From positions 62,521,211 through 62,585,210 of the forward strand of contig OZ024877.1 in the NCBI GenBank assembly GCA_964017185.1: 64,000 nt of DNA, written 5' to 3'. The DNA is from Rugalucina vietnamica (Eukaryota > Mollusca > Bivalvia > Lucinida > Lucinidae). Both the position numbers and the translations under genes were made by a program. This document shows positions 49,571 to 59,580 of the stretch, piece by piece. Positions within the stretch are counted from its first letter, which is position 1; the number at the start of each line of letters is the position of its first letter. A model generated the notes under the pieces. The model worked only from the letters and a program-made list of their open reading frames with translations. It made no database searches and was not told the origin of the DNA.

Positions 49571-52500
49571 AAACAATGGCAGGACCCCAGCATCGGTACT
49601 GTACTTCTAAAATACATGTATGCCATTTCATGAAGCTCTCTTAGGACATATCTTATCTTCTGATCAAGACTGATCTCAGTTGTGTCTTATGTTCTATCTT
49701 AGCGGTAAAGACATGCCATATATTTGAGGTTGTGACTTGGTGATAGCTCAGTGGATTTATGCAAGTAATCCAATACTATTTTTGCCATAATATGAACCAG
49801 GCGATCCGAGATCGAATCCATTTTTCCTCTTTCTTTTTGTATTGATATAAGTACATGTACTTAGATCTACCAACAGTTTCATTGTAATGCTCTAGACTAT
49901 TTCTCCTGCAAACCGAAACAAAATCTCGTTTACACCGGTGTTATGGTCTTACATAATAATCAATAAATCTGAGGCATCGTAATTTTGTATTAATGTCCCA
50001 TGAAATGGAGATAACGTCTCGACATGACCATAGCTGTTGAATGGGGCGTTAAGCATCAATGTAAACAAATAAATTAAAATAATTTTGGCCTTTATCAATA
50101 CTGAATCAATGAAGAAATATTATGACTCGGTGGCTCAGTGGTAAGCTATGTTGTCTTCTGTCCAGGCGATCGGACTTCGAATACAGTCCAGGTAATATTT
50201 TATTTTATTTTATTTTTTAGCCCTCACATAAATACGACCGCCATTTTTAGTTTGCTAAAGGATGAGACATATCTTTATAAAATGCCGGTTATGCAACTTC
50301 TGAAAAAAAAAAATGGAAAAGCAAAATTTTGACCCCACCCGACATCCACCCACGGGTAATCCAACCAAGCATCGTATATAAAAGTACAACACTTTCAGAG
50401 TACACCCCGATATAATGTTTTCATGTTGTACCAGGATGCAGTTTTTCCCCTATAAATCATACTAAAAATATTACATTTTCTGCACAGCAACACCTTTTAA
50501 AAGTACATTTACGAGTGGTAATTATTATTATGTGGCTAAATGTCTACTGTTGTTGTAATTATGCTTCTCACCAATATGATACTATGAAAGTGCAAAGTTT
50601 AAGTCCTCAATGAAGTCTACTAATCCGTTTAGGCACGCGTATTTATGTGATTATTTAAATATACTCGTATGTACGTGATTTTGTTTTAAAAATCTCATGA
50701 TGTATATATCAATGTCGTTCCGCCTGTTTAGACGAGATGATCGCATACAAACTATTATCTCTGCATTGTTACATTTCTAGGTGGCATTAAGTTTTAGGAA
50801 ACGCATAAACCCTCTTTTTTTTATTTTACTTTCGATCCCGATAAATCCACATTTTACTCTCCATTCATAGATATATATAATCGCAAGGAGAAAATATGAA
50901 CCGCAACGTGACAAAATGTACCTTCGGACATTCTGACGTTAGTAGTAGAAAACTGCACAAAAATTAGAAAAATCATGAAATAGATGTTTTGTAAATAATA
51001 CTGTTTTTTTTTCTGTTGACATTTGGCTACCAAATAAACGAGTTTTAAAACATATTTATTTTCAATATTTGGAGTTATCTGCCCTTGTTTTAGCAAATAA
51101 CATGCCAAATATTCCTATATCTACCGCCAAACGGTAACCATAGCAACCACATAGTCACAAAAATACACAAAACGATTTTGACAAATTGCTTGTAGTAATG
51201 ATGATATGGTTCTACCTAAACAAGAAGTTCTGGTCAATGCCTAAACAATTTTTGAGCAAATGCATCGAATTTTGTACGCACTAGTAACATGCAGAAGTCA
51301 TGCAGCTTTGATGTCATTTTTCAGGACAATGACGTCATTAGGGTTATTATAGTAAAGTCATAAAACAAAAATTAATTTGAATATCCCGGTAAAATAAAGA
51401 CTATCAGACTCCAAAACATTATACCTTCAAAGTTTAATTAAAAGGTAAATGGTGTGTTTGCGCTTGCAAGACTGTATAGATAAGCAAAGCCCTCATTCCC
51501 AGTCCAAGCTAAACATCCTTTTTAGTCATTTCATTGGACAGATGGCATGTGATGTATATGTGAAATAAAAACTTGAGGATAACCCGTCATGATGCCAAGT
51601 GAACAAAACAAAGTACCGCAAACTGTAGATAGGTTAAACTAAAACTAAACATTGACTTTTAAATTTCTGTGTAAACCTGTTCGAACTCGTCCATCTGCAG
51701 GTCGGTAAACAGGGGTAACAGTGTTGATATTTTATCTAGCGTATACCTTGAGCAACTGGACAAGAAAAAAAGCTTAAAAACATGCGCGCAAATGTAATAC
51801 TAAACTGTGCGCAAATGATATACATTTCTGTGCGCAAATGAAAACTGTGCGCAAACGAAATTTTTGAAAAATGTGCGCAAATGTAATGGCACCATTCTTC
51901 TGATACTTAAAAAATTGTACGAAGGTACATTTTCTCATGTTGTGGCCCATATATAATTGGACCCATTCATGGCAATTAGCCCCTGTAGTTTCTCAACGAA
52001 TAATGCATGGTAAAGTGTTTATCACTTTGAGGAGTTTGTGACTGAAGTGTGTAGCCGCCAAAACATAGCTGGCTAGACGAAACTTCTCAATGTCGCCAAT
52101 TTAACGTCTGCTGCGAGTGGGCCACCTGTTAATTTTATTCATTTCGAAGACTTTATTTGAACTTAATTAGCATGTGCGAATATCTTGCAAACCACAGGCA
52201 GTCGGGATGCCTATTTCACGTTTTAGTCAATGAAATCAGCCAACAAACAGCAAAATAACAGTACTTGAAAATGATAACACTGAATAAAAAAGCGATCGTT
52301 TCCCATTTTTCATCTTAAAAATAAGCATTTTCGGCGATTTCGAACGAACAAGAGTAAAACTATCAAAAGGAACGAACTTGCGTCATGTGCTAAGTTTGTG
52401 GAATACTGATGTCAGAAATTGTCAACCAATTGTCGATTAGCTATTTTAAAGCCTAACCATTCTAGAAGATGCATTTAAATTGAGACCAACTTGATTTATA

Positions 52501-54759
52501 TGAGCCGCCGCACCAGAGCATCAGCAATCTGCATAATGCAAAACCAAAGTCGCAGATCAGCTGTACAGTAAAATTCAAGATTCTAGCTTTTTTTTCTTTG
52601 GCTGTACAGCATGAATGGTGTTGGACCTGGTCGGAAACTCACACATGCCCGCTTTTCAAAGTAACACTTTCAAATGTGGATTTACCAATTTCGAATTCAC
52701 TTCACTGTTACAGCAAAGCATACAAGGGGTGGGTTTGATATATTAAGTCATCTTAATTTGACCTTATATTCCCTTATGCAAGCAACGAAACACAAGAGCA
52801 TTACACGTTCAAATTTGATAATTTCATCGAAATCCGGGTCTAAGCTTAACTTTTGCCACCCGTGTTCAGAATTTGAAACTTAACAGAACGCATGCGCAGT
52901 ATTGATGTTCACTATCTGTTAGACCTGCTGCTATGCAGTATTGCGCAAGATCATAATCGCTTCACAAGTAGGTGATAAATAGTCGACTATGTGCATGCAA
53001 CTTTTGATGAAGTGGGGAAATTATTATTCCTTGTCTATGCCTTGTATATGCCCCAGGGTAATAGCGACCATAGTTTATTACAAAAATTATCAAAAATATT
53101 TCCAAACTTTCCAATTTTCTTTATATAGCCCAGGTTATACAATACATTATAACGACATGAGCGGCAACAGTAAATGCATATATAGCATGGTTTTATGGTG
53201 ACAAACAGAAGAAAAAAAATGATAAAATATAGAAAGAGAGAGAATGGAAGACGGAAAGAGAGGACAGCTTCGTAGTTAGCATTTAGCATAGTATTAAACA
53301 AAATCACATATTCTAGATACATGTAGTAAGCAAGCTGCATCAAATCTACTTTAGCATGCCAGGTGTTCGGCAGGGATTTGGGACTACACCTGCATAGTTT
53401 GTGATCGACCCGTCGGGAATTTCTTTCCACTGGAAATGGCTCGTTAATATATATAGCTATATAGGTGGTACATGTTCATTCAGTTTGAGTGGTACATAAA
53501 TATAATTATTCCTTGCCTATGCCCCAGGGTAATAGCGACCATAGTATATTAGATAGTCTAAATTATCAAAAAAAAAAATAAATAAAAAGAAAGCATGATT
53601 ATGAGTTGTAGGAAAGAATGAAAGATATACATTTTTATTTGATTTGAAAACATTTACTATACGGTTTCCTATTAATGTGTTATAACACTCTTCAAATAAT
53701 TCCACAACGCCACTATTAAGCATTCAAAATGCAAAAATATATAGGCATACTTAGCCTGGGTTCCAGTCTGATCATTTTTTCTCTTTTTTATTTTTCCGTT
53801 TCTTGGTCAAAAATGACACGTCAATATCTATGGAAATCAATGACGGCTACCGAAACCTTTGATGTGTAATTTTAAAACGTACTAATTGTCGAAAAAAATA
53901 AGCATTAAAATAATGTTTGGAAAAATAATTATATTGACGACTGGACCCAGGCTAAGGCAAACTTCGGGCCTATTTAATATCGGACGCATATCTGAAAACA
54001 GATTTGTGTCATCCCTTGGCGACATTTGAGCCGCCTCGTGGGAAAACCAACAATGTGGTTTTCGAACAGGTCCGACACAAACCGACCTGTACAAGCACAG
54101 AAAAGAGCTAGAAGCATGAAATTTCGTATTTAAGAAGTAGAGGGATTGTACTATCCGTGTACCGAAAACAAAGGCGCTGATCAGCTTCGCGGTTACCGCG
54201 AAGCTGATCTGCGCCTTTGTTTTCGCCTATGCAGATTGTTGGTTTTCCCATGAGGCGGCTCATATAGACTTAAACGGCTCATATAGATTTAAATATTGAA
54301 TGTGATTTAAATATTCTGCAGGAGTCCATACATGTACGAGGGGTGGTTAAAAGTAGCACAGTGCATTATTTCAGTCACTGAGCCATATGTGGTATCATTC
54401 TAAAAACCTATCTCACTGCACATTTACAATACCTTGCTGTTGATGGTATGTTGTTTGTAACAAACACTGTGTTCTAATTTTAGAGACAATCCCGGAACAA
54501 GATTTGTCACGAAGACAAGAAGATGTAATGGACGTAAGTTAGATTTAATTTATTCATATAGCGCACATGTTCTCAAAAAACGTTTATCCAGGTACCTGTT
54601 TTTTTTTCTACAAAGAAAAACAAAAGCATGTGCATAAGCACACATGCACTGTTTGAAGGGTAAACTGTTATTTTACTCTTTTTTGTCACCTAAGGTAACT
54701 GTATTTTGTAATAACCTTTCTCAATGCAATGTTCAGACGAGAGAAGGGTATCAAACAGT

Positions 54760-54818
<59 letters not shown>

Positions 54819-57800
54819 TATTATTATTATTATTATTATTATTTAAAACACTTTCTTCTTGTATATCCATTCTGCACTTTATTTCGCAAGTTGTCTATAA
54901 TGATCAAAAGCCATCAAAACGACATTGTTTTATGATGCTATACATGTAGGTCTTGTTTATACACAGCGACAATCTGATGAAATAGAAGACGTACTCAAAC
55001 AAGCTGACTTCCTGATGTCCCATCTTGAGAATAGAAATCTACAAACAACGGAAGAATACCTCACCAAATGTCTTTTGCGTTTAGACGCGATTACACCAGT
55101 GTCTGAAGAAATCAGAAGAAGGCGACGTAACGCAGTTAAACATATACAAGTATATTTAGCAAGAATCGACGAGGTATGTAACAGTTACGTCAACATTATT
55201 TCCACCACCAGCTTTGAAGATGTTTCCTCGTATTTTTAGAAGTTTTTTCCGGTTTTATAAAATATAAAACATTTATATAAAACTTTTTGTATGAATTGGT
55301 CAAAAACGCTTTGTCTAGTGTATAACAAAGCATGGCCACTTCTTTTACATACTTTCTCTGAGAAGGTAAACATGAGTATAACCATTTACATAAGTTACAA
55401 TTTACAATTTTACAATTTATTTATTTATTAAATTCTCACTTCCAATTTATATACAAACATACACATAGAAACATACCCAGAAGTTATAAAGTGGAACCAT
55501 TCCATCATGGAATTATGAAAGACTATAGTTAAGACAATTTAAGGCTAAAGTCTTCAAAATTGCAAATATACATAAATAAACTATAAATTATATACACACC
55601 TTAAAGAAAGTATGAATTGATACCTAAGAAAAGACTTAGAAATTCTGAGCAGGTTTTGGCAATTTACCTTAACAGTGCTAGACAATTGTAAAACATATAG
55701 ATATATTATACTTAAAGTACCCAAAGAACAAACCACGCCTCGCTCACGCACCCGAGCCGAAATCCCCTAATACTCTGGCCTGAGAAACTGTTAAAACACA
55801 GAACAGAAGACATGCACCGAGAAACTGCCTTATAGGGAGTGGTCCTACATAGGCGCATAAGTTACAACTATACTACCGAACAAAAATGAAAATACTACAC
55901 TTATATTCTAACTTGGATTTTCATACTGTAGTTTCATTTTAATGCAAAATGTTTCAATACACATAAAAATCACTATTTGGCTATAACTTGTACTTTTACT
56001 TGATTCGATGAAAGCAAACATAGTCGTGCTATATACATTTTAACAAGTTAGAGACAAAAAAAAAAAACAAAAAAACACTGTCATTTCTATATATCGTGAA
56101 ACCGAAGAGTACCGAACTTAGTAAATACAAAAATGTCGTTATACGAGTATATACAGAACTTAAATCGTTTAAGATTTTCAGCTCTTGAATTGTTGCATTC
56201 TGTCCATTGTTGTTATGTACATTGATATAGCTAGAATACTTTTTGACGGCGCCGCTTGAACTAACGTGATATTTAGTTTTGTAAACACGGTAAAAGGGGC
56301 ACCTGTATTTGTTTTACACAGTTTTCAATCGCCATATGAAGCACGTGGTCATATATTGTTTACCGTCATAGAGTCGCATTATTGAGAACATAATGTTTTA
56401 AACAGTCTGATCAACAAATGTATATCTATGTCAGAGGTTAAGCGACCCGGTCAAAATATTTTACCTTATATGTGAAGATTCAAGATTCAAGATTCAAAAG
56501 ATTCAAAATTTAATCTGCATTCAATCCAAAACATACAGGATTATGACAGAAACATATAACATACATACAAGATGAAAAATGACAACTACATGTACACTAC
56601 ATTTACAGTACATTTGCATTCTACGATGTACAAAACTATACTATGAATATGACTTATGTAAGTGTCATCCCTTGGCGACATTTGAGCCGCCTCGTGGGAA
56701 AACCAACAATGTGGTTTTCGAACAGGTCCGACACAAACCGACCTGTACAAGCACAGAAAAGAGCTAGAAGCATGAAATTTCGTATTTAAGAAGTAGAGGG
56801 ATTGTACTATCCGAATGAATTTGTTTATATACTATAAATAAACACTTATGCGTTATACATGTGATTTTAGAGTATCAAAACTGCTAGTAGGGGTGGAGAT
56901 TCGTCGACATCGGATGACTCAGATTCATCATCAACAGACACTGAAAGCAGTGACAGCAACACAGATAGTAGTGAAGACGATTCGAATTTGACAGAAGATT
57001 GGTCAGAAGATGAAAGTGCGTTCGTGGAAAAGTTAATTGGATCTAAGACCGAAGAACTTGAAAACAGACACAAACTTGGACTAACGAATAGTGGTGTAAC
57101 GGCAAAGCTGTCGAACTTGGTATCATGGTTGTGTTTCCTTTTATACATTTGGAAGTGTACAAATATGATAAGTGACAATGCATTTGGTGTGTTACTTGGA
57201 TTCATTTACAAAGTATTTTCTCTTATAAGCAATGATGACAAAGTCTTAGCATCAGTGATTATGCTTTTTCCTACTTCAGTATACTGCATTCGGAAATTCA
57301 TGAATATAAATCGTGACGAGTTTGAGCGTTTTGTAGTGTGTCCGTCATGTACAAAGATATATTTATTAAAGGACTGTTTTCAAAATCAAAGTTGCAGAGA
57401 GAATTCCTAAACTTACACATTGCAATCAAAAACATTACAGAACGAAATCTTCATATAAGGTATGCAATGAACCACTGTTCAGACGAGTGTCCTTACGAAA
57501 CGGACAACATGCATATTACCCATATAAAATATATTGCTATAGCTATATTTCTACACGACTCGAAAGTCTATTGCAGCGTAAAGGCTACGAAGATATGTGT
57601 TCTAAATGGAAGAAAAGAGAATCAAGATCAGATCTAATGTTCGATGTGTATGACGGAGAGGTCTGGAAGTCTTTTCAAAATTTCAAAGGAACAGCGTTCC
57701 TCGCTGCTGACAATACTTACGGCTTACAGTTGAATGTTGATTGGTTTCAACCCTACACGCGACGCAATGACATTTCTGTTGGGGTTATATATATGGTGCT

Positions 57801-59580
57801 CTTGAATTTACCTCTATCAGTTCGGTTTAAGAAAGAAAATATGATTATTGTTGGGGTCATTCCATCTCTGTCAAAAGAACCCTCTTGTCTTAACAACTTC
57901 CTGGATCCGATGGTCGATGAACTAAAGCGACTTTGGAAAGGTGTATCGATGTCGACTTCGAAATATCCACACGGTGTCCAGGTGCGCTGTGCAGTCGTTT
58001 GTTTCGCGGCAGATGTCCCAGCTGCGCGTAAACTATGTGGTTTTATGGGACATTCTGCAGCACGTGGCTGCTCTAAATGTCTGAAAGTATTCCCAGGTGG
58101 TTTTGGAGAAAAAACAAATTATAGTGGGTTCAATAAACAGTTATGGCCATTGCGTTTATATGATTGTCATGTAACTGCAGTGAGGCAAATAAATAATTGT
58201 TATTCGAAAACCGCCCGCGCGAAGAAAGAGTCGGAATTAGGTTGGAGGTATACCAGTCTAATGAAGTTGGAATATTTCAATTCAGTAACCCATCATGTCA
58301 TAGATCCTATGCATAATTTATTTTTAGGAACAGCAAAACGAATGTTTAAATTGTGGATAGATAACTGTATACTAACCCAAGATAACTTAGCCGAAATTGA
58401 TAGAAAAATACGAAATTTTAAACTCGGTGGTGACATGGGAAGACTTCCTTCGAATATCGCGTCTAACTGTGGAGGATTTACCGCAGAACAGTGGAAAAAC
58501 TGGACGCTTATTTACTCACTGTACGTTCTTAATGGTATTTTGCCAGATAGACATTACAAGTGTTGGCATACATTTGTGACCGCTTGTTTGAAACTTGTTT
58601 CACCCATAGTTCGCATGACGGACGCTAGGATTGCTGACCATTTATTTATAAAATTTGGTACTGAGGTCGAGTCGCTTTATGGCAAAACAGTTATAACGCC
58701 AAACATGCATTTACATTGCCATCTTTACGAGTCCGTTTTAAATTATGGTCCAGTTTATACCTTTTGGCTTTTTGCTTTCGAAAGATATAATGGAATTCTT
58801 GGCGATTTTAATACCAATCGAAGAGATAATATAGAAATCCAACTTATGAGAGAATTTTTGACAACAATAACCCTTCTCGATCGTTGTTTTGGACTCAAAC
58901 AGGATGTTCACAGCGACATACTTTTACCAATAGCTCTTGACGTGTCGTCGACTAGAAGCAGCCAAAAGACAATAATTGAGCCGATTGTGCGATGGCAGTA
59001 TTCTCAAGCGCCGGTAAACAGCACAAGTGATTGGACCGTGTCAGGGATGATAGATTTTGGGGGTAAAAATCGAGTTCAGAAACAGATCGACTCTGATGAT
59101 TTGGACATTTTACGTTACATTTATTCCATTTTATATCCAAATTTATCGATCGGCGACCTTGCGAAAACGATACACAAATTTCAGTCGATACGTTGCAACG
59201 ATACGTTTTTCTCTACTAGGGATTCTGGCTCGAATAACTGTTCTGTTGTGTATGCCAAATACATAGATAGCAATGGTCATATAGATGTAGATTCGACAAG
59301 CTATGCTCCAGGAAAACTAAAAGAAATATTTACTCACAATGCAATTATAAATGGTGAAAAACGAAAACATTGTTTCGCAGCGGTTAATTGGCTTAAACCA
59401 TTTCCCGAACGTTTGGGATTTGTTCAACAAATGAGTGCCTGGTATGCGAAGAAATACTTTCGGGAAACTGGTGCTTCGTTTATACCTTTCCAAAGAATTG
59501 CATCTAAAGCATCGTTTGTCCCGCTGAAACACGGATCGGATGAGTTACTACTTCTTTGCCCACAGCAATTCAAACTCTAA
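47806..59580 (+). CDS. CACTA/EnSpm (Tnp2-like) transposase gene, four exons, span including introns
   Basis: Proposed model: exons 47806-47977, 54484-54533, 54967-55173 and 56871-59580. Splice phases fit throughout (1, 0, 0) and all three introns obey GT-AG (GTAAGT, GTAAGT and GTATGT donors). The product would be about 1,045 residues, a plausible length for animal CACTA transposases. The order is an N-terminal C2H2-like finger, helical linkers, an acidic Ser/Asp-rich segment, a Cys-rich segment, the DDE catalytic region with its Cys insertion, a DUF4218-like region and a C-terminal domain. The family makes DDE transposases that cut and paste the element in the nucleus. The copy needs one +1 frame change in exon 4 (57370-57410), so it is either a pseudogene or has a base error. 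Terminal inverted repeats were not found. Confidence 0.72.
48150..48276 (+). mobile_element. Partial hairpin MITE (right half)
   Basis: Matches the right half of the complete copy at 54008-54270: ATTGTACTGTCCGTGTAGCG, a hairpin, then TTGTTTTCGCGTATGCAG and the terminal TGTTGGTTTTCTCATGACG. The hairpin loop region (arms 48196-48204 and 48206-48214) differs in sequence from the other copy but pairs perfectly. The left end is missing. Confidence 0.7.
48681..48724. repeat. Short inverted repeat
   Basis: ATCACGCCCTC is mirrored by GAGGGCGTGAT about 20 bases later, giving 11-bp perfect arms inside intron 1. It could be the remnant of a small fold-back element. Confidence 0.6.
49094..49208. repeat. 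GCGCAAATG-type repeat, copy 1
   Basis: Contains several imperfect GTGCGCAAATG motifs (some decayed to GAGCGTAAATG or TTGCAAATG) around ACACATTTCTG and ATTTGAAAAATGTGCGC. It aligns along its length with 51781-51892 in the same orientation. Confidence 0.75.
49222..49426. repeat. 200-bp dispersed repeat, copy 1
   Basis: Matches 56234-56442 in the same orientation with scattered differences; shared landmarks are GGTAAAAGGGGCACCTGT, AAGCACGTGGTCAT and GAGTCGCATTATTGAGAACA. Unknown family; no coding content. Confidence 0.8.
49516..49566. repeat. T-rich tract
   Basis: About 50 bp of T interrupted by single A bases. It could be the reversed poly(A) tail of a retroposed sequence or a simple repeat. 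Confidence 0.85.
49733..50080 (+). mobile_element. tRNA-derived SINE
   Basis: The head resembles a tRNA gene with an A-box-like TGATAGCTCAGTGG (49741-49754) and a B-box-like GAGATCGAATCC (about 49808-49819). The far end carries GGGGCGTTAAGCATCAA followed by an A-rich AAACAAATAAATTAAAAT tail, a tail style common in molluscan SINEs. The tRNA part does not fold into a full cloverleaf on inspection, so it is not called a tRNA gene. Confidence 0.62.
50124..50195 (+). mobile_element. Second tRNA-like SINE head (fragment)
   Basis: GGTGGCTCAGTGGTAAGC (A-box-like) and GACTTCGAATAC (B-box-like) lie about 45 bases apart, with CCAGGCGATCGGA between them, shared in part with the head at 49733. The body and tail were not recognised. 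Confidence 0.5.
51781..51892. repeat. GCGCAAATG-type repeat, copy 2
   Basis: Same order as copy 1 but with purer motifs: GCGCAAATG appears four times and GCGCAAACG once in about 110 bp. It could be an end of a non-autonomous element or a small minisatellite. Confidence 0.75.
53028..53096. repeat. Dispersed repeat pair, copy 1
   Basis: The segment TGCCCCAGGGTAATAGCGAC followed by CATAGT and AAATTATCAAAA recurs at 53511-53572 in the same orientation. Family unknown. Confidence 0.65.
53511..53572. repeat. Dispersed repeat pair, copy 2
   Basis: Second copy of the segment at 53028-53096, followed by an A-rich run (53568-53587). Confidence 0.65.
53751..53955. mobile_element. MITE with TTAGCCTGGG termini
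   Basis: TTAGCCTGGGTTCCAGTC at the left is mirrored by GACTGGACCCAGGCTAA at the right, enclosing about 170 bp of AT-rich sequence. One base differs between the arms. Short non-autonomous DNA transposon by structure; target-site duplication is not clear. Confidence 0.7.
54008..54270 (+). mobile_element. Complete hairpin MITE with TGAGCCGCCT termini
   Basis: TGAGCCGCCTCGTGGGAAAA near 54029 is mirrored by TTTTCCCATGAGGCGGCTCA near 54250. The interior has a second strong hairpin: 25-bp arms at 54169-54193 and 54195-54219 with one mismatch, rich in GCTTCGCGGT. Similar GGGAAAACCAACA-ended elements are, to my knowledge, common in bivalve genomes. It lies in intron 1 about 210 bp before exon 2. Confidence 0.78.
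54484..54533 (+). CDS. Transposase exon 2 (50 bp)
   Basis: Acceptor TTCTAATTTTAG at 54483 and donor GTAAGT at 54534 bound 50 bases. Joined to the one base left over from exon 1 they read 17 codons without a stop and return the frame to phase 0. The exon is short and has no domain; support comes from the splice sites and phase. Confidence 0.5.
54762..54844. repeat. (AAT)n/(ATT)n microsatellite
   Basis: About 55 bp of AAT repeats switch to about 27 bp of ATT repeats, making a palindromic microsatellite inside intron 2 (54534-54966). Apart from this, intron 2 shows nothing recognisable. Confidence 0.95.
54967..55173 (+). CDS. Transposase exon 3 (207 bp)
   Basis: Acceptor TTTATACACAG ends at 54966 and donor GTATGT starts at 55174. 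The 69 codons between are open and begin and end in phase 0. The peptide is charged and predicted helical (RQSDEIEDVLKQADFLMSHL at its start, an RRRRR run further on), with no recognised domain. The same frame is open a little upstream, so the exact acceptor could be the TAG at about 54949 instead. Confidence 0.55.
56234..56442. repeat. 200-bp dispersed repeat, copy 2
   Basis: Same orientation and landmarks as 49222-49426. Confidence 0.8.
56476..56510. repeat. AGATTCAA short tandem repeat
   Basis: Four to five consecutive copies of AGATTCA(A). It may be the 3' tail repeat of a retroposed element, but no body was recognised. Confidence 0.7.
56661..56810 (+). mobile_element. Partial hairpin MITE (left half)
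   Basis: Base-for-base the same as 54008-54157 as far as I can compare, from GTGTCATCCCTTGGCG to TTGTACTATCCG, then unrelated sequence. The right half and hairpin are absent. It ends 60 bp before exon 4. Confidence 0.75.
56871..57410 (+). CDS. Transposase exon 4, first part: acidic and Cys-rich region up to the frame break
   Basis: Acceptor ATGTGATTTTAG ends at 56870. The frame opens with a Ser/Asp/Glu-rich stretch of about 50 residues, continues through a hydrophobic helical segment (LSNLVSWLCFLLYIW and following) and reaches VVCPSCTKIYLLKDCF, a Cys pair seen just before the catalytic region in invertebrate CACTA proteins. It then meets a stop at 57408-57410. The homologous protein continues in the next frame (see the following entry), so a one-base change between 57370 and 57410 interrupts it. 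Confidence 0.68.
   Translation, partial: SIKTASRGGDSSTSDDSDSSSTDTESSDSNTDSSEDDSNLTEDWSEDESAFVEKLIGSKTEELENRHKLGLTNSGVTAKLSNLVSWLCFLLYIWKCTNMISDNAFGVLLGFIYKVFSLISNDDKVLASVIMLFPTSVYCIRKFMNINRDEFERFVVCPSCTKIYLLKDCFQNQSCRENS
57400..59580 (+). CDS. Transposase exon 4, main part: Tnp2/Transposase_21-type catalytic region
   Basis: Open from after a stop at 57367-57369 to 59580; the first ATG in frame is at 57487 and gives 697 residues (numbering below). That ATG is probably not the real start, because family-like sequence (a Cys/His cluster ending YKVCNEPLFRRV) precedes it in frame. Seen: YPYKIYCYSY (11-20) and DVYDGEVW (53-60), typical of the family; LAADNTYGLQLN (72-83) with D75 as likely first catalytic Asp; AADVPA (174-179) with D176 as likely second; the zinc-type GCSKCLKVFPGG (194-205); HVIDPMHNLFLGTAKR (270-285), the most characteristic signature; PNMHLHCHL (405-413) and FWLFAFERYNGILGDF (426-441), resembling DUF4218; and near the C-terminus FIPFQRI (about 665-671). 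It would act in the nucleus on element termini. The family call is firm; activity of this copy is not shown. Confidence 0.88.
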   Translation, partial: RIPKLTHCNQKHYRTKSSYKVCNEPLFRRVSLRNGQHAYYPYKIYCYSYISTRLESLLQRKGYEDMCSKWKKRESRSDLMFDVYDGEVWKSFQNFKGTAFLAADNTYGLQLNVDWFQPYTRRNDISVGVIYMVLLNLPLSVRFKKENMIIVGVIPSLSKEPSCLNNFLDPMVDELKRLWKGVSMSTSKYPHGVQVRCAVVCFAADVPAARKLCGFMGHSAARGCSKCLKVFPGGFGEKTNYSGFNKQLWPLRLYDCHVTAVRQINNCYSKTARAKKESELGWRYTSLMKLEYFNSVTHHVIDPMHNLFLGTAKRMFKLWIDNCILTQDNLAEIDRKIRNFKLGGDMGRLPSNIASNCGGFTAEQWKNWTLIYSLYVLNGILPDRHYKCWHTFVTACLKLVSPIVRMTDARIADHLFIKFGTEVESLYGKTVITPNMHLHCHLYESVLNYGPVYTFWLFAFERYNGILGDFNTNRRDNIEIQLMREFLTTITLLDRCFGLKQDVHSDILLPIALDVSSTRSSQKTIIEPIVRWQYSQAPVNSTSDWTVSGMIDFGGKNRVQKQIDSDDLDILRYIYSILYPNLSIGDLAKTIHKFQSIRCNDTFFSTRDSGSNNCSVVYAKYIDSNGHIDVDSTSYAPGKLKEIFTHNAIINGEKRKHCFAAVNWLKPFPERLGFVQQMSAWYAKKYFRETGASFIPFQRIASKASFVPLKHGSDELLLLCPQQFKL

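Larger units (their letters stand above)
47978..54483 (+). other. Intron 1 (about 6.5 kb), a nest of small mobile elements
   Basis: No additional gene is supported. It holds a partial hairpin MITE (48150-48276), a short inverted repeat (48681-48724), a GCGCAAATG-rich repeat pair (49094-49208, 51781-51892), one copy of a 200-bp dispersed repeat (49222-49426), a T-run (49516-49566), a tRNA-headed SINE (49733-50080) and a second SINE head (50124-50195), a repeat pair at 53028 and 53511, and two MITEs (53751-53955, 54008-54270). The rest, including most of 50200-51780 and 51900-53020, shows nothing I recognise. Confidence 0.55.
55174..56870 (+). other. Intron 3
   Basis: Contains the second copy of the 200-bp dispersed repeat (56234-56442), a GATTCAA short tandem repeat (56476-56510) and a partial MITE (56661-56810). 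The stretch 55250-56230 is AT-rich and shows no gene or recognised element. Confidence 0.55.

Noticed and set aside
49733-49822. tRNA gene
   Set aside because: Box-like motifs are present but no full cloverleaf or matched acceptor stem is seen, and a SINE-style tail follows.
54729-54935. Frame with Asn and Tyr runs
   Set aside because: It is a translation of the AAT/ATT microsatellite.
56867-57205. 112-codon minus-strand frame rich in Ser
   Set aside because: It is antisense to the acidic Ser/Asp-rich start of transposase exon 4, whose plus-strand frame continues from a good acceptor.
57338-57637. 99-codon plus-strand frame bridging the frame break
   Set aside because: It matches neither side of the transposase; both the Cys-rich segment before it and the catalytic segment after it are in other frames.
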